Shown here: positions 26,931-47,590 of the stretch, piece by piece
Position numbering within the stretch: the first letter of the stretch is position 1
Layout: every line of letters begins with the position of its first letter
Source: Atrichornis clamosus
Taxonomy: Eukaryota > Chordata > Aves > Passeriformes > Menuridae
Assembly: GCA_013400975.1 (NCBI GenBank)
Contig: WBMZ01011918.1
Coordinates: 47,881-111,880, forward strand
Direction: 5' to 3'
DNA: 64,000 nt
Program-made: the position numbers and the translations under genes
The notes under the pieces: generated by a model
What the model was told of the DNA's origin: nothing
The model's database searches: none
What the model saw: the letters and a program-made list of their open reading frames with translations, nothing else

Positions 26931-28000
26931 CCGGGGGTGGGCGGGGGCTGCTGGGGGTCTGGTGCGTCACGGGCCGGTGGCTGAGGCGGGGGGTCTTCGC
27001 GTCCCTCCCACTCCTTCCCCGCAGCCGACCTGTTTGAGCGCACCGCGGAGGAGCTGGCGCCGCACGGCCTGAGCTGCGAGTGCCTGGGCGGCGGCCGCCT
27101 CGCTCACCGCCCCGAGGAGAGGAAGATCCACGTCTACGGGTACTCGGTGGTAAGTGGAGGCTGGGGTGGTACCTACGCGTGGACACAGCATCTCCCTTCC
27201 TGGTGCGGGTCCCGCTGCCCTTGGCCGAATTGGCACCGCGTCCCCTCGGGGTTGGAAGGACAGAGAGTGGCGGCGCTGCTGGGAGTCTTGGAGGTCCCTC
27301 GAGTGCCTCAGGGAGGGGAGACCCCGCAGAGCCGGAGCGGGAGCACCCCATGAGCTCCCCAACACCTGCCTGTGGGGCAGTTGCTCACCCAGAGCCTCCG
27401 GGGTCCCCCCAGCTCCGGGAGTCCTGTGGGGTCCATTCCCAGCGGGGTGCTGCCGGAGGGAGCTGGGCTGCACAAAAACCATGTCCCCACTTTGTGTGTT
27501 CTGAGGGTGTTACTGCAGGAGTGTCAGGTGCTGTAGAGGCTCTGTAAGGGTGACTGGAGGCACCCTCGGGAACATCGCTGGCATAGCGGGTCCCTGGGTG
27601 CTGACTGTGCCACAGGGCTGTCCTGCAGCATCAGCTGCACCCCGTGCTAGGCGCAGAGCCTGGCCAGGGCCAGGGCAGGGTGGTGGTCCCCAGTTTTCCC
27701 AGCTCCAGGGTGGCACTGTCAGCTTGCCTGGGTGCTACACGAGCCTCACCCAGAGCCAGGCTGAGCTGCTGTGGACGGGCTGGCACACGCTCTGCCAGGG
27801 GTTGGCTCTCTGCTGCCAGGGTCTGCCAGACCTGCCTTGGGGGTTTCGTGGGCTCCCCTGCGCGTGGTCACCAACCAGCTCTCTGGGGGACTGTCTTTCC
27901 TGTGCAGGGCTTTGGGCGAGCTGACCATGCCGTGACCACGGAGAAGCTGAAGGCTGAGTATCCCGACTACGAGATCACCTGGGCGGATGAAGGGTACTGA
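26697..28000 (+). CDS. PHPT1: PHPT1, 14-kDa phosphohistidine phosphatase, 119 aa
   Basis: PHPT1 removes phosphate from phosphohistidine on proteins such as ATP-citrate lyase, TRPV5 and KCa3.1, in the cytosol. Coding exons are 26697-26838, 27025-27149 and 27908-28000, with clean GT-AG junctions and continuous phase (142 + 125 + 93 bases). The product begins [20 protein letters not shown]. It keeps the active-site context WAEYHAD, with His47 corresponding to human His53, Lys21, the SCECLGGGR loop, KIHVYGYS and the [19 protein letters not shown]-terminus. It is about six residues shorter than the human protein, the loss falling in the loop after VRVRG. The start has a good context (gcagcgATGg). 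A polyadenylation signal follows at 28263. It lies about 1 kb after AJM1, as in mammals. Confidence 0.97.
27467..27566 (+). repeat. Direct repeat copy B (partner 26049-26151)
   Basis: Lies in PHPT1 intron 2 (27150-27907). It has the same order of shared words as copy A with a few small gaps. Together the copies flank the PHPT1 promoter and first two exons, 1.4 kb apart in the same orientation. Confidence 0.8.
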
Positions 28001-28262
28001 CTCCTCTAGCTGGCAGTGCCAGCCCGGAGCTGACGTGGCCAGACATGGTGCCGGGGTGGTGGCAGCCGGCTCCCCGTGCTCGACGGTGCTCCAGACTCTC
28101 CTTATTTTCCTCTGTGTTGAACTCACCTGTTCTCTGCCATCATCTGACTGTCCCCGTGCTGGGTGCCCCCACCTCCCTGGCGTGGCAAAGCTGGTGAAGC
28201 CAGTGGTCACTCTGCCTTGGCCTCCTGGAGCCCAGGGCTCGTCCCCACTCGTGTCTGTGAGA

Positions 28263-28268
28263 ATTAAA
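28263..28268 (+). terminator. PHPT1: PHPT1 polyadenylation signal ATTAAA
   Basis: ATTAAA in 'gtgagaattaaagtcgctgg' lies about 260 bp after the PHPT1 stop, within the expected 3'UTR length of this small gene. A GT-rich patch (gctcgggtggcc) follows. Confidence 0.7.
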
Positions 28269-28300
28269 GTCGCTGGGGAGCACAGCTGCTCGGGTGGCCA

Positions 28301-29282
28301 CATTCACAGCTTGGCTGCTCCTTTTCCAGCTCTGGATTGTGCCCTCTGACAGTGGAAGGGATCCCCCCGCCAGGTTTTCAGCCTCTTGAGAGTGGCCTGG
28401 CATGGGTGTGGGCAGGGTCGCGGTGGGTGGGTACAGCAGGGGTAGTGTTGGGATTTGTCTTCAGAAAGGGCTGAGGCAGGAGGGGGAAAAGCAATGGGTC
28501 CCCCGGCCTGGGGGAGGGAAAGGCAGGGTGGGGCTGGGGGAGAGACCAGCACCATCTCCTGCTGATAGGAAGCTGAGCTGCCTGGAAGCATGGGAAGAAC
28601 ATGCCCATTCCCACTCTGACAGGTGGTCACACCTTGAGAAAGAGCATCTTCCCTGACTTCATCCCTCCAGACATCCAGGACCAGCTGCTGTCCCTCAGAA
28701 TTTCCCAGGAATTCTCCCTGCTTGTGCTTTCAGTGAGGAGCAGGGTGGGGAGACTAGGAAAAGCTGCTGGAGCCTTCAGTGGCTGGAGAGCTCCAGGTAG
28801 ACGTGCAGGCTGGGTTTGTTTGATCACTGTCTGACAGGAGGCCAGGGCTGGAAGAACCTCTCAGCCCAGTCCTAGACCCGTTTCCTTGTCAGGCTCTGAC
28901 CCTGTGTGCTCCCGGCTCCCGCCTGGCCATGATCCTGCTGCTGCCTCCATCTCGTACCGTTGGGGATGTGGGCTCCTTCCTCTGTGCCTGCAGCCCTGCA
29001 GGGTCAGCTCGACCTGCTGAAGCTCAGCCTGTGCCCAGTGTCCTGTACCAAACTCCAAAGGAGGCTCACAATGAGGGGGATGAATTTCCTAGGCAGAAAA
29101 ATGGCTCTGCTGTGCCTCGTCCTTCCCTCCTGCAAGATGTGACCCTCCCCCATGCCCAGGGAAATGTTACCGAGCAGTCACATGGAGTCAGCTGCAAACC
29201 TGTGAGTCACTGGATCGTGGAGCTTTGGAGGCACATCTGAGATGTCCTGTCCATCCACTGGCCCAGCAGGGCCAGCTCCAGT
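28301..29282. other. PHPT1-MAMDC4 intergenic DNA, left part
   Basis: Unique sequence after PHPT1. No gene, RNA or repeat recognised. Confidence 0.5.
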
Positions 29283-29385
29283 GGGTCCATTGTGGTGGGC
29301 TTGTTGGGATGTGCTGTGCAGGGTCAGGAGCTGGACTCGATGGTTGTGGGTCCTTTCCAACACAGGGAATTCCATTAATCTAGGA
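29283..29385 (+). mobile_element. CR1 LINE fragment, 3' end
   Basis: It contains 'cttgttgggatgtgctgtgc', 'agggtcaggagctggactcg' and 'tgtgggtcctttccaac', which match the 3' part of the copy at 47205-47590. It reads plus. Confidence 0.8.
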
Positions 29386-29686
29386 TGAGGTTGCTTGGGG
29401 TTTGAGAATCTCCCCAGACTTGGACCCCTCAGCAGCCTGGCAGCCTGCTCTGGTTTTGACAACCCTCACAAGAAAAAAGGTTTTTCTTAAAGTGATGTTT
29501 GCTGTTTTCACTTTGTCCTCACTGTCTCAGCCCTTCCTGGGGCAGTTCCTGCTTAAAAGGGTCCCTGAGCCCTCCTGCCAGGTCTTACACATGTGGGTGA
29601 CATCCCGCTATACTTTCTCCAAACTGAGCACCTCCAGCTCAGCGTCTCCTTGTGGGAAGTCCAGTACTATCGTCGTCATCATCAGG

Positions 29687-29790
29687 GAATCTTTCCCAGA
29701 GATACTCAAAACCCATCTGTACACAGCAGACGGGTGGGACTGGGTGACCTCCAGTTGTCCCTACCAGCCTGTACCATCCTGTAATCACTG
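29687..29790 (+). mobile_element. CR1 LINE fragment of a second subfamily
   Basis: 'gagatactcaaaacccatct' followed by 'ggtgacctccagttgtccct' is the layout of the CR1 subfamily whose 3' end reads gagatattcaaaaccca and gatctccagaggtccc. It reads plus. It differs from the other copies here. Confidence 0.65.
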
Positions 29791-30519
29791 TCATGGCTCC
29801 TGGCTTGATCTGCTCCAGTATGCCCACATCTCACAGTGGGAGCCCAGCATCCCCCATGCAATGGGAAGGGCTCAGACCTCCAGGAAATGCTCTGTCCATG
29901 GCACCTGGGAGGCCAGTGGCTGCTTTGCCAGTAGCTATGGCGCTGGCCTGTGACAGCTCGGTGCTGCCAGATTCCTGGGCAGGGCTGCTGTGCCCCAGGG
30001 TGCCCAGGCTGGGGGCTGTGGGGCTGCTGGACCCAACTGGGCCTGACCAGTGGTGGGAGAAGGAGCTGAGCCTGTGTTTTACTGCTGATGCAATCCTGCT
30101 GCAATCCACAGGCCAAGGCCGTCAGCTCAGGGGGAGAAGCTGCTCAGCAGGGGCCCCTCTCTGGGCACAGGGGCTGGGGCAGCAGAGGTGAGAGGGGTCC
30201 TGTGGGGTAGCAGTCCCCACAAGCCCTGGCAGCAGCTTCCCCTGCTCAGGTGGGGAAACAGGGGTGGGGGCAGTAGTTGCCACACAGCACTGGTGGTACC
30301 CCGTGGGACTCTGGCTGCCAAGCCATGCTTCTTCCAGGATGATCAGCCCTTGCTGGGGCTTTGCCAGGGGTGTTCTGCCCCAGGAATGGCCTGGTTGTGG
30401 CCCTGGAGTTGTGCCCCTTCATGGCCAGTCACAAGCTGGGTGCTGAGATGCCCCTGCCACCCCGAGCAGTGCAGGCAGGGTGAAGGCTGGCTCCTAATTA
30501 TGGCATCTTGGGATCCCCA

Positions 30520-30661
30520 GGCTCCAGAGAGACCTTAGAGCCCCTTCCAGTGCCTAAAGAGGCTCCAAGAGAGCTGGAGAGGGACTTTGGACAAGGGCCT
30601 GGAGCGACAGGACAAGGCGGAATGGCCTCCCACTGCCAGAGGGCAGGACGAGATGATACAT
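30520..30661 (+). mobile_element. CR1 LINE internal fragment
   Basis: 'gaccttagagccccttcc', 'gagctggagagggactttgg', 'caaggcggaatggcctccc' and 'actgccagagggcaggac' match the 5' half of the copy at 49985-50368. Both ends are lost. Confidence 0.85.
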
Positions 30662-31225
30662 TGTTGACTCCCAGCACAGCTGTCCTCCCTGGCCAAGCTG
30701 CAGCCCACTGCCAACCCAGCACCCAAAGGCTCTCCCCCTGTTTCTTGTGCTCAGGGACTTGTTCTTCCTGGGATCTGGCCCGAGGACTGGCAGAGCCCCC
30801 ATGCCCCAGCAGGAGTACCAGCTTCTCTCACAGGGCTGGCAGCATCCCCAGCTCGGCAGGAAGTGTCTTCATCCCTTTCCAAGCCGGTGCATGCCACCAG
30901 GCTGTGCTGCGTCCCAGTCAGAGTGGCACCCACTATCTTGTCCTGGGTGGAAAACAGGCTGAAGAGGGCGTCAGTGGGGAAAAGCCGAAGGTCTCCCTGG
31001 GGCACCTGGCTGCAGCTCGCTGCTGCGGAGCCAGCGGTGCTGTGTGACAGGATCGCAGTGCGCTGGCCTGGCCCGGCACAGCCTGGCCATAAACCCTCTG
31101 CCAGCACAAGGAGCTGATAACGGCGGGGCTGAAGTCCAACGCGGGCAGGTCCTGGGGAGCACATTCCAGCCCGGGGCTCACGGTGTAGCCTCTTCCAGCT
31201 CTGTTCTACCGTTCCGGTGGCCAGG
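30662..31225 (+). promoter_or_regulatory. MAMDC4: MAMDC4 upstream region
   Basis: About 560 bp precede the MAMDC4 start codon. There is no CpG island. A ccataaa element (TTTATGG on the other strand, CDX-like) lies at 31087 and a GATAAC at 31117. A tissue-restricted promoter of gut or kidney type would fit the known expression of MAMDC4, but no start site can be seen. Confidence 0.35.
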
Positions 31226-42317
<11,092 letters not shown>

Positions 42318-44046
42318 AATTAGCAGCCAACAGCAGGAATTACCCACTCCCGCCGGGCAGATCATCCCTCGGCACACCCCACACTCCGTCAATGGCCCGT
42401 TCTCTGCCCCCAGCACCAGGGAGCTGGCCACCCGGGGAGCCGGCCCCACAGAGGGACACGCCGCTGCCCCCACTACCTCCAAGTGCTTGGGAAAAGCATT
42501 TTTGTTGTTTGTAACATGAACTTTCTGCTTCCAAGACACAACAACGTGCCTGTGCTTTGGCAGACAGCAGCAGTGAGAGTTCTTATAGTGGCCATCCTGG
42601 TCCAAGCAGTTCTGGCCATGGAAGGGGGTCAAGTGTGGGGTCCCGGCCCGCAGAGCTGGGAAGAGCAGTGGGTGCTGCAGAGGGTTTGAGCCACTTCCCA
42701 TACCCAGGATGAAGGACAAGGGCTCCCAGGACACAGAGCTCCTACAGGGAGGAAGCCCAGTGCTTATGCTGTTTTTGGGGAGGGTGAGTGGTGGGGCAGG
42801 GAGTGGGGGGGGCCACCCCACAGCACCCCTAAGGGCAGGAGGCAGTCCGAACTCTGGTGTACAGGTGCCCACCTGATGCCCATACACCTTGCAAGGGCAC
42901 TTGAGAATTTGCCTTTAACTGTCACTGGGAAACACCAAAATGTTCCTGAGGCACAGGTTGGGTTCAGGGTCTGAGACCCACCCTGCACCCAGCCCGCCCC
43001 AGCCCAGCGGCCCTCCCTCGCCCACAGCTTTCACACCTTACTGTGAACTCCAAACTCAGCCCCACACAGAGTCTGGTTCAGCTGCTGCACAACTAGCAGT
43101 CCACTAGGATCCTGCTCCCCCCAGCCCCCGCGTCCAGCTGGAGGAGCCTGGGACATTCTGCTTTCCCAGTTTGTGACCAGAGCCTGTTTCCCTCTCACCC
43201 CCTTAGGTGACACCTCAGTCACACCAAACACCATCCCCACAGCCCTGTCATGCCTGCAGGAATGAGGTCCCAGCAAAGCTGGGGAAGCGCAAGTCTCAGG
43301 TTCACCTGCCTGGCTCTGCAGATCCCCACAGCCTCCCCTCACATCCACAGCACTGATTCCATCCCTGGGCTGCCGGCCAAGCTGCATCATCCCCGATGTA
43401 GGGAGAGGTGACACAGCCAGGAAGGCCGTGACAGTGCTGGCTCTCATCCCAGGCACCCTAGGTGTCTAATTACAGTCCCAAAAGGAAGAGGTGCTGCAGC
43501 TCTAGTCACACCCAGCCACAACATTTACTACCAGCTGGTCACATGCAGCAGCTCCCCTGGGCAACTGAAGGGTATCAAACTTTATTACAGATGTCTTCAA
43601 AACAGGCTGGAAGGAACAAACCAAACTCATTGAGATACAGCAACTGAGTTATCATTTCTGATCAAGCCCCAACTCTCCCAAACTATTTATATATAATATA
43701 TCTCACCCGTCTCCCAAATTTTTTCAATTAAATGATCACATTTCCAACCACCCTAAGTGCCTGAACATCAGCTGCTGCTAACACCACAATGCACATTTTC
43801 TGGCAAATCAGAGGCAGGGTTTGGGTTTTTTCTTGGGGTTTAGATCCTCAATCTCTGAAAAGGAGGAAGGAAAAACAAACATGAGGAAAATTGCTTCTTT
43901 AAGGTTGCCTTTTTACAGCAGGTATAGATTCAGCAGATTTCCCCCCAAAAGCAAGTCTGAAACCCTCTTGTTCAGCTTGGCAATATGCAGAGTGTTTGAG
44001 GAGAACCAGCTGGGCCAGATCAGTCTGAACAAACTGATTTCGAGGC
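42318..44046. other. MAMDC4 3'UTR and gap to EDF1
   Basis: The genes converge here. No plus-strand AATAAA was found close after the MAMDC4 stop; ATTAAA at about 43727 is the nearest and is far away. An AT-rich patch (tatatataatatatc) lies at 43688-43705. A minus-strand AATAAA lies at 43581-43586. I see no other gene. Confidence 0.5.
43581..43586 (-). terminator. EDF1: Distal polyadenylation signal candidate for EDF1
   Basis: TTTATT on the plus strand is AATAAA on the minus strand, about 470 bases beyond the EDF1 stop. It could serve a longer EDF1 3'UTR. Confidence 0.4.
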
Positions 44047-44052
44047 TTTATT
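44047..44052 (-). terminator. EDF1: Proximal EDF1 polyadenylation signal AATAAA
   Basis: On the minus strand the stop codon TGA (44056-44054) is followed by one base and then AATAAA. If cleavage occurs the usual 10-30 bases later, the 3'UTR is only about 20-40 bases. Confidence 0.7.
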
Positions 44053-44053
44053 G

Positions 44054-46681
44054 TCATTTCCCTTTAGGGCCCGTTTCCAGCGGTTTTCCAATGTCCTTCC
44101 CACGCAGTTTGAGGCCTGAAATAAGAAAAAGGAAACCACCACCATCAGCACTCAATCATTCACCCAGGAACTTTATTTCCCCCAATTTTGGCTATAAGGA
44201 AGAGAATACCCAAAGAAAAGAGGGCAGAGGAACCAGAGTTCAGGACAATCCTACTTTAGTTTCTAGGAGCACCCAACCAACTCCAAACAAAACCAACTGT
44301 TCTCCTAGGAAACGGGATCTGAACCAGTCCAGGAGAGTAAAACCTTCCACAAGTGCAATCAGGCTTCCCTGGGTCTCAGCATCTCACAGGTTTTGGGGGG
44401 AAGCACACAGGGGTAGTCCTCAGGGCACAGCCCCACACATGAAGGTGCAGACCAAGATCAAGAGCTCCCAGTTCTGTTTCAGTCAGCAGATCCAGGTTTT
44501 ATCAGAACACAACTTAACGGCACCACACCCGCAATAACCTCCAGCCAGCAATGTTCCTGACAGGAAGAATGTAAGTATCTTTCCCCAAACCATCCCTCCC
44601 AGGCCCTTGAAACACTGGCAGTATTTCTGAAGTCTCCCTGAACTCACCGATGGCTCTTTCAATCTTGCCCATGACCTGGTTATTGGGGATCGCTCGTCCT
44701 GATTCGTAGTCAGCGATGACTTGTGGTTTTTCATTGATTTTCTGAAAAGAGGGGATGAGTCTCAAACACAGCAATGCCCAGGAGCAGCCCCCCAGGACTC
44801 ACACAGGTAAGGAACAGCCCCTCATTATGCCAGGATAGATGACAAAGTGCTGCTCCCAGGCTGACTCCATTCCAGGCTGGCGCCTCCTTACAGTGTCCCA
44901 GAGCTGGTGACACCAATCCTGGACAGACTTTGACTTCCAGGAGGAACAGGAATACCAGGGATTGCTGTTCCTTCAAACAGCAGCAAGTTGCTGAACACCG
45001 CTCAGCCCAGATGGTACAAACCCCTCAGGTTGGTGTGAGCTGCTGGGCCTTCCACCAGCTCAGCAGACAGATACAGGCTTTGCCTCCAAGCTGGGGCTCA
45101 AGGGCTGCACAGACAAATGCCAAAACACTTCCCAGACAACCAAAGCTGCCGGAAGGTCAGACACCAGAGATGCTGCATTCCCTGAACTTCCAGCCCATGA
45201 CACCATCCCACTGCAGCTGCCTGCAAAGGGACAGGAAAGGTGCCCACTCTCACTTGGAGATGCCTCACTCACCGTGGCCAGGTCCTTCTGTGTGAGGCCC
45301 TTGCTCTGCCGGCCCTGCTGGATCACTTTGCCCACCTCCAGGGAAACTCTGTCATGGTGCAGCTCCTCTGTTTCGCGGTCGAGCTTGGCCGTGTTCTTTG
45401 TAATGAAGTGTTGTTTGTTCTGGCCTGCTGCCCCTGTCATTCAAAGCAAGAACAAAAAAACATCCAAGGACAAACAAAATAAGGCTCAGAGTTGTGCCAA
45501 AAAGTATCAAAGGGCTTTTTCCAAGCCCTAAGCTGCCCAGGATCCGAGGGAGCTGTCAGGATTTCAACATGCCAACATCAGCATTGATCTCACCCAGACC
45601 CTGCCCATTAAGGAACATTATTTTAGCTCTCTTCAGGGTGCTGTACACACCCAGCCATGCAGAGCCCTTCCCCTCCCCTACTTCACACCTGAACTTCACT
45701 CCAGACAGGGCAGGTCTTGCTTTTCGTTGGGGATTTAATACTCAAATTTTACAGCAGACAAATGTTTCTGCTGCAGTGTAGACAGGTCAATACTTGAATT
45801 GTGTTTGCTCACATATAAGGCAGCACGAATAAGAAGCTTTTAATCTATTTTTGACACCTTTTATAATTAAACTCTAACTATATTTAGCTTTGCTGAAAGC
45901 CTGAGATTCAGAAACACATTGCTTTGTCTCATTTTAGTTACACTATTTAAGTCCTAGTTTGAATCCTTTCTCTCACATTAGTCTCTGACATTCAGTGTCT
46001 CGATAAAGCTGACTAAATCACCTTCAAGTATCATCTCTATTTATTTCCAACCATCAGAATCTTCTCCCTACAGTGAGAGAATCCGGCAATTTACATCGGA
46101 CAGAAAACAAGGCATTTTTAAAGAGCGCCGCCATAGGAAGAAAAGCAGCCATTCAAATTCTCAAGAGAAATAAGCAGCAAAACCAGGAAACTTGAGTTTT
46201 GTGATCTCTTCCAAGAGCTCTGCTCTAGCCACACAGAAACTTGGGGGCAGCTCCAGCGGCCTTACCAGGCGGCTCCCAGGGCTGTGCGTTAGGCCCCAGA
46301 TTGGGACCGTTGGCTCAGCCGAGCGGTGCCACCTCCTGCCCCCTCTCCCCATCCCAGGCAGCTGTCCCCGGGGCCGCCTCAGGCCGGGCCGGGCCGGGCC
46401 CCCCCGCGGGATACCCACACTTCTTGGAGGTCTCCACGTCCTCCCCGCGCCGCTGGGCCGCCAAGATCGCCTGGGGAGAGAGCGAAGGTGCGCGGTGAGC
46501 GCGGCGCTGCTCAGAGCCGTGGCCTCGGCCACGCCAAGCCCAGGCCCAGCGCCTGTCCGGCCCCGCACCCGGCCCCTGCCGCTCCGCCGCTCTCCGCGCT
46601 GACCTGCTTGGACTTCGCCTGGGCCGCACTCGGGCCCTTCTTGCGCAGCACCGTGACCGTGTCCCAGTCGCTCTCCGCCAT
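44054..46681 (-). CDS. EDF1: EDF1 (MBF1), endothelial differentiation-related factor 1, 148 aa
   Basis: EDF1/MBF1 is a small coactivator that bridges TBP and transcription factors, and it also binds collided ribosomes. Coding exons on the minus strand are 46681-46604, 46470-46419, 45433-45273, 44741-44648 and 44115-44054, with intact AG/GT borders and continuous phase (447 bases, 148 residues plus stop). The N-terminal MBF1 part reads [16 protein letters not shown], then [20 protein letters not shown]. The middle has WAAGQNKQH and [13 protein letters not shown]. The helix-turn-helix (about 81-135) has [20 protein letters not shown] and [12 protein letters not shown]. The C-terminus ends [19 protein letters not shown], close to human except for the last residues. 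It converges on MAMDC4 and starts in a CpG island, as expected for a housekeeping gene. Confidence 0.98.
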
Positions 46682-46870
46682 CGCTCCGACCCCGCCCGGG
46701 CCGCGCCCGCCGCCGGGGCACCGCCCAGTGCCCGCCTCCGGAGGCGTGGCCGCGCCGCGAGCGCTGATAGGGAGAGCCCACATCCTTCAGGAGAGGAGGC
46801 CGCTCATAGGTGGGGACGGGCTCGAGCGCAGCGGGCGGGGCCGGCGCTCCTCCACGGACTGTGGCCTAAC
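46240..46870 (-). promoter_or_regulatory. EDF1: CpG island, EDF1 promoter and exon 1
   Basis: CpG-dense sequence with repeated gccgggcc units (46382-46400) covers EDF1 exons 1 and 2 and the 190 bases upstream. No TATA box is visible. Confidence 0.75.
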
Positions 46871-46914
46871 AGCACTCAGGCGTGACGCAGCTCCCTTTGA
46901 TAGGTGCACCGTTT

Positions 46915-47075
46915 TGTCAATCAGCCTACTCGCTATGCGATTTGCAAACGAGCACGCCAGCTTGAAGGCGGACGGCACGTACCTATGCACGCGGAGATTG
47001 GTTGTTGACAGTGCCAATCACGGGTACCCGGCTCGGATTGGTTTGGCTGAGCTGACGTGAGCATGCGCAGTGCGG
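46915..47075. promoter_or_regulatory. Cluster of CCAAT boxes with CRE and NRF1-like sites
   Basis: Within about 160 bp there are CCAAT/ATTGG boxes at 46997-47001 (ATTGG), 47014-47018 (CCAAT) and 47037-47041 (ATTGG), plus a weaker tcaatcag at 46918. There is also a CRE-like TGACGTGA at 47053-47060 and GCATGCGCA (NRF1-like) at 47061-47069. This combination is typical of broad housekeeping promoters. It lies 230-390 bases upstream of the EDF1 start codon and may be its distal promoter or a divergent promoter. Confidence 0.6.
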
Positions 47076-47204
47076 TGGTTTTGCGGTGTAGGTTCCGCCC
47101 GGCTCGTCGGTACCGGCGGGGGAGAGGGGGTGTGAGGCGTTCGTGCCTCGGGGGGAGCTCGGGAGAGCGTCCACAGGACGGGCATGGGGAAGGTCCAAAG
47201 GGGC

Positions 47205-47590
47205 CAAGGGAGGAGCGGCTGAGTGCACTGGCTGGTTCGGCCCAGAAAAGGCGATTCCGAGGACAGACCTCACCGGGGGCTGCAGCCTCCTCACGAGGGG
47301 CAGCTGCGATCTCTGCTCCCTGTGACCGAGAGAGGACCCAGGGAACGGCTGGAGCTGTATCAGGGGCGGGTTAGGCTGGATATCAGGAAAAGGTTCTTCC
47401 CCCAGAGGGTGCTGGGCACTGACCAGGCTCCCTAGGGAATGGTCACGGCCCCAAGGCTGCCAGAGCTCCAGGAGCGTTTGGACAACGCTCCCAGGCACAG
47501 GGTGGGATTGTTGGGATGTCTGTGCAGGGCCAGGAGTTGAACTCGATGATCCTGGTGGGTCACTTCCAACTCAGGATATTCTGTGATTGA
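47205..47590 (+). mobile_element. CR1 LINE fragment, about 385 bp
   Basis: Sense CR1 with 'gaccgagagaggacccaggg', 'gctggatatcaggaaaaggt', 'cttcccccagagggtgctgg', 'gggattgttgggatgtctgt' and the tail ggatattctgtgattga. Same subfamily as the reverse copies at 973-1175 and 59863-60205. Confidence 0.93.
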
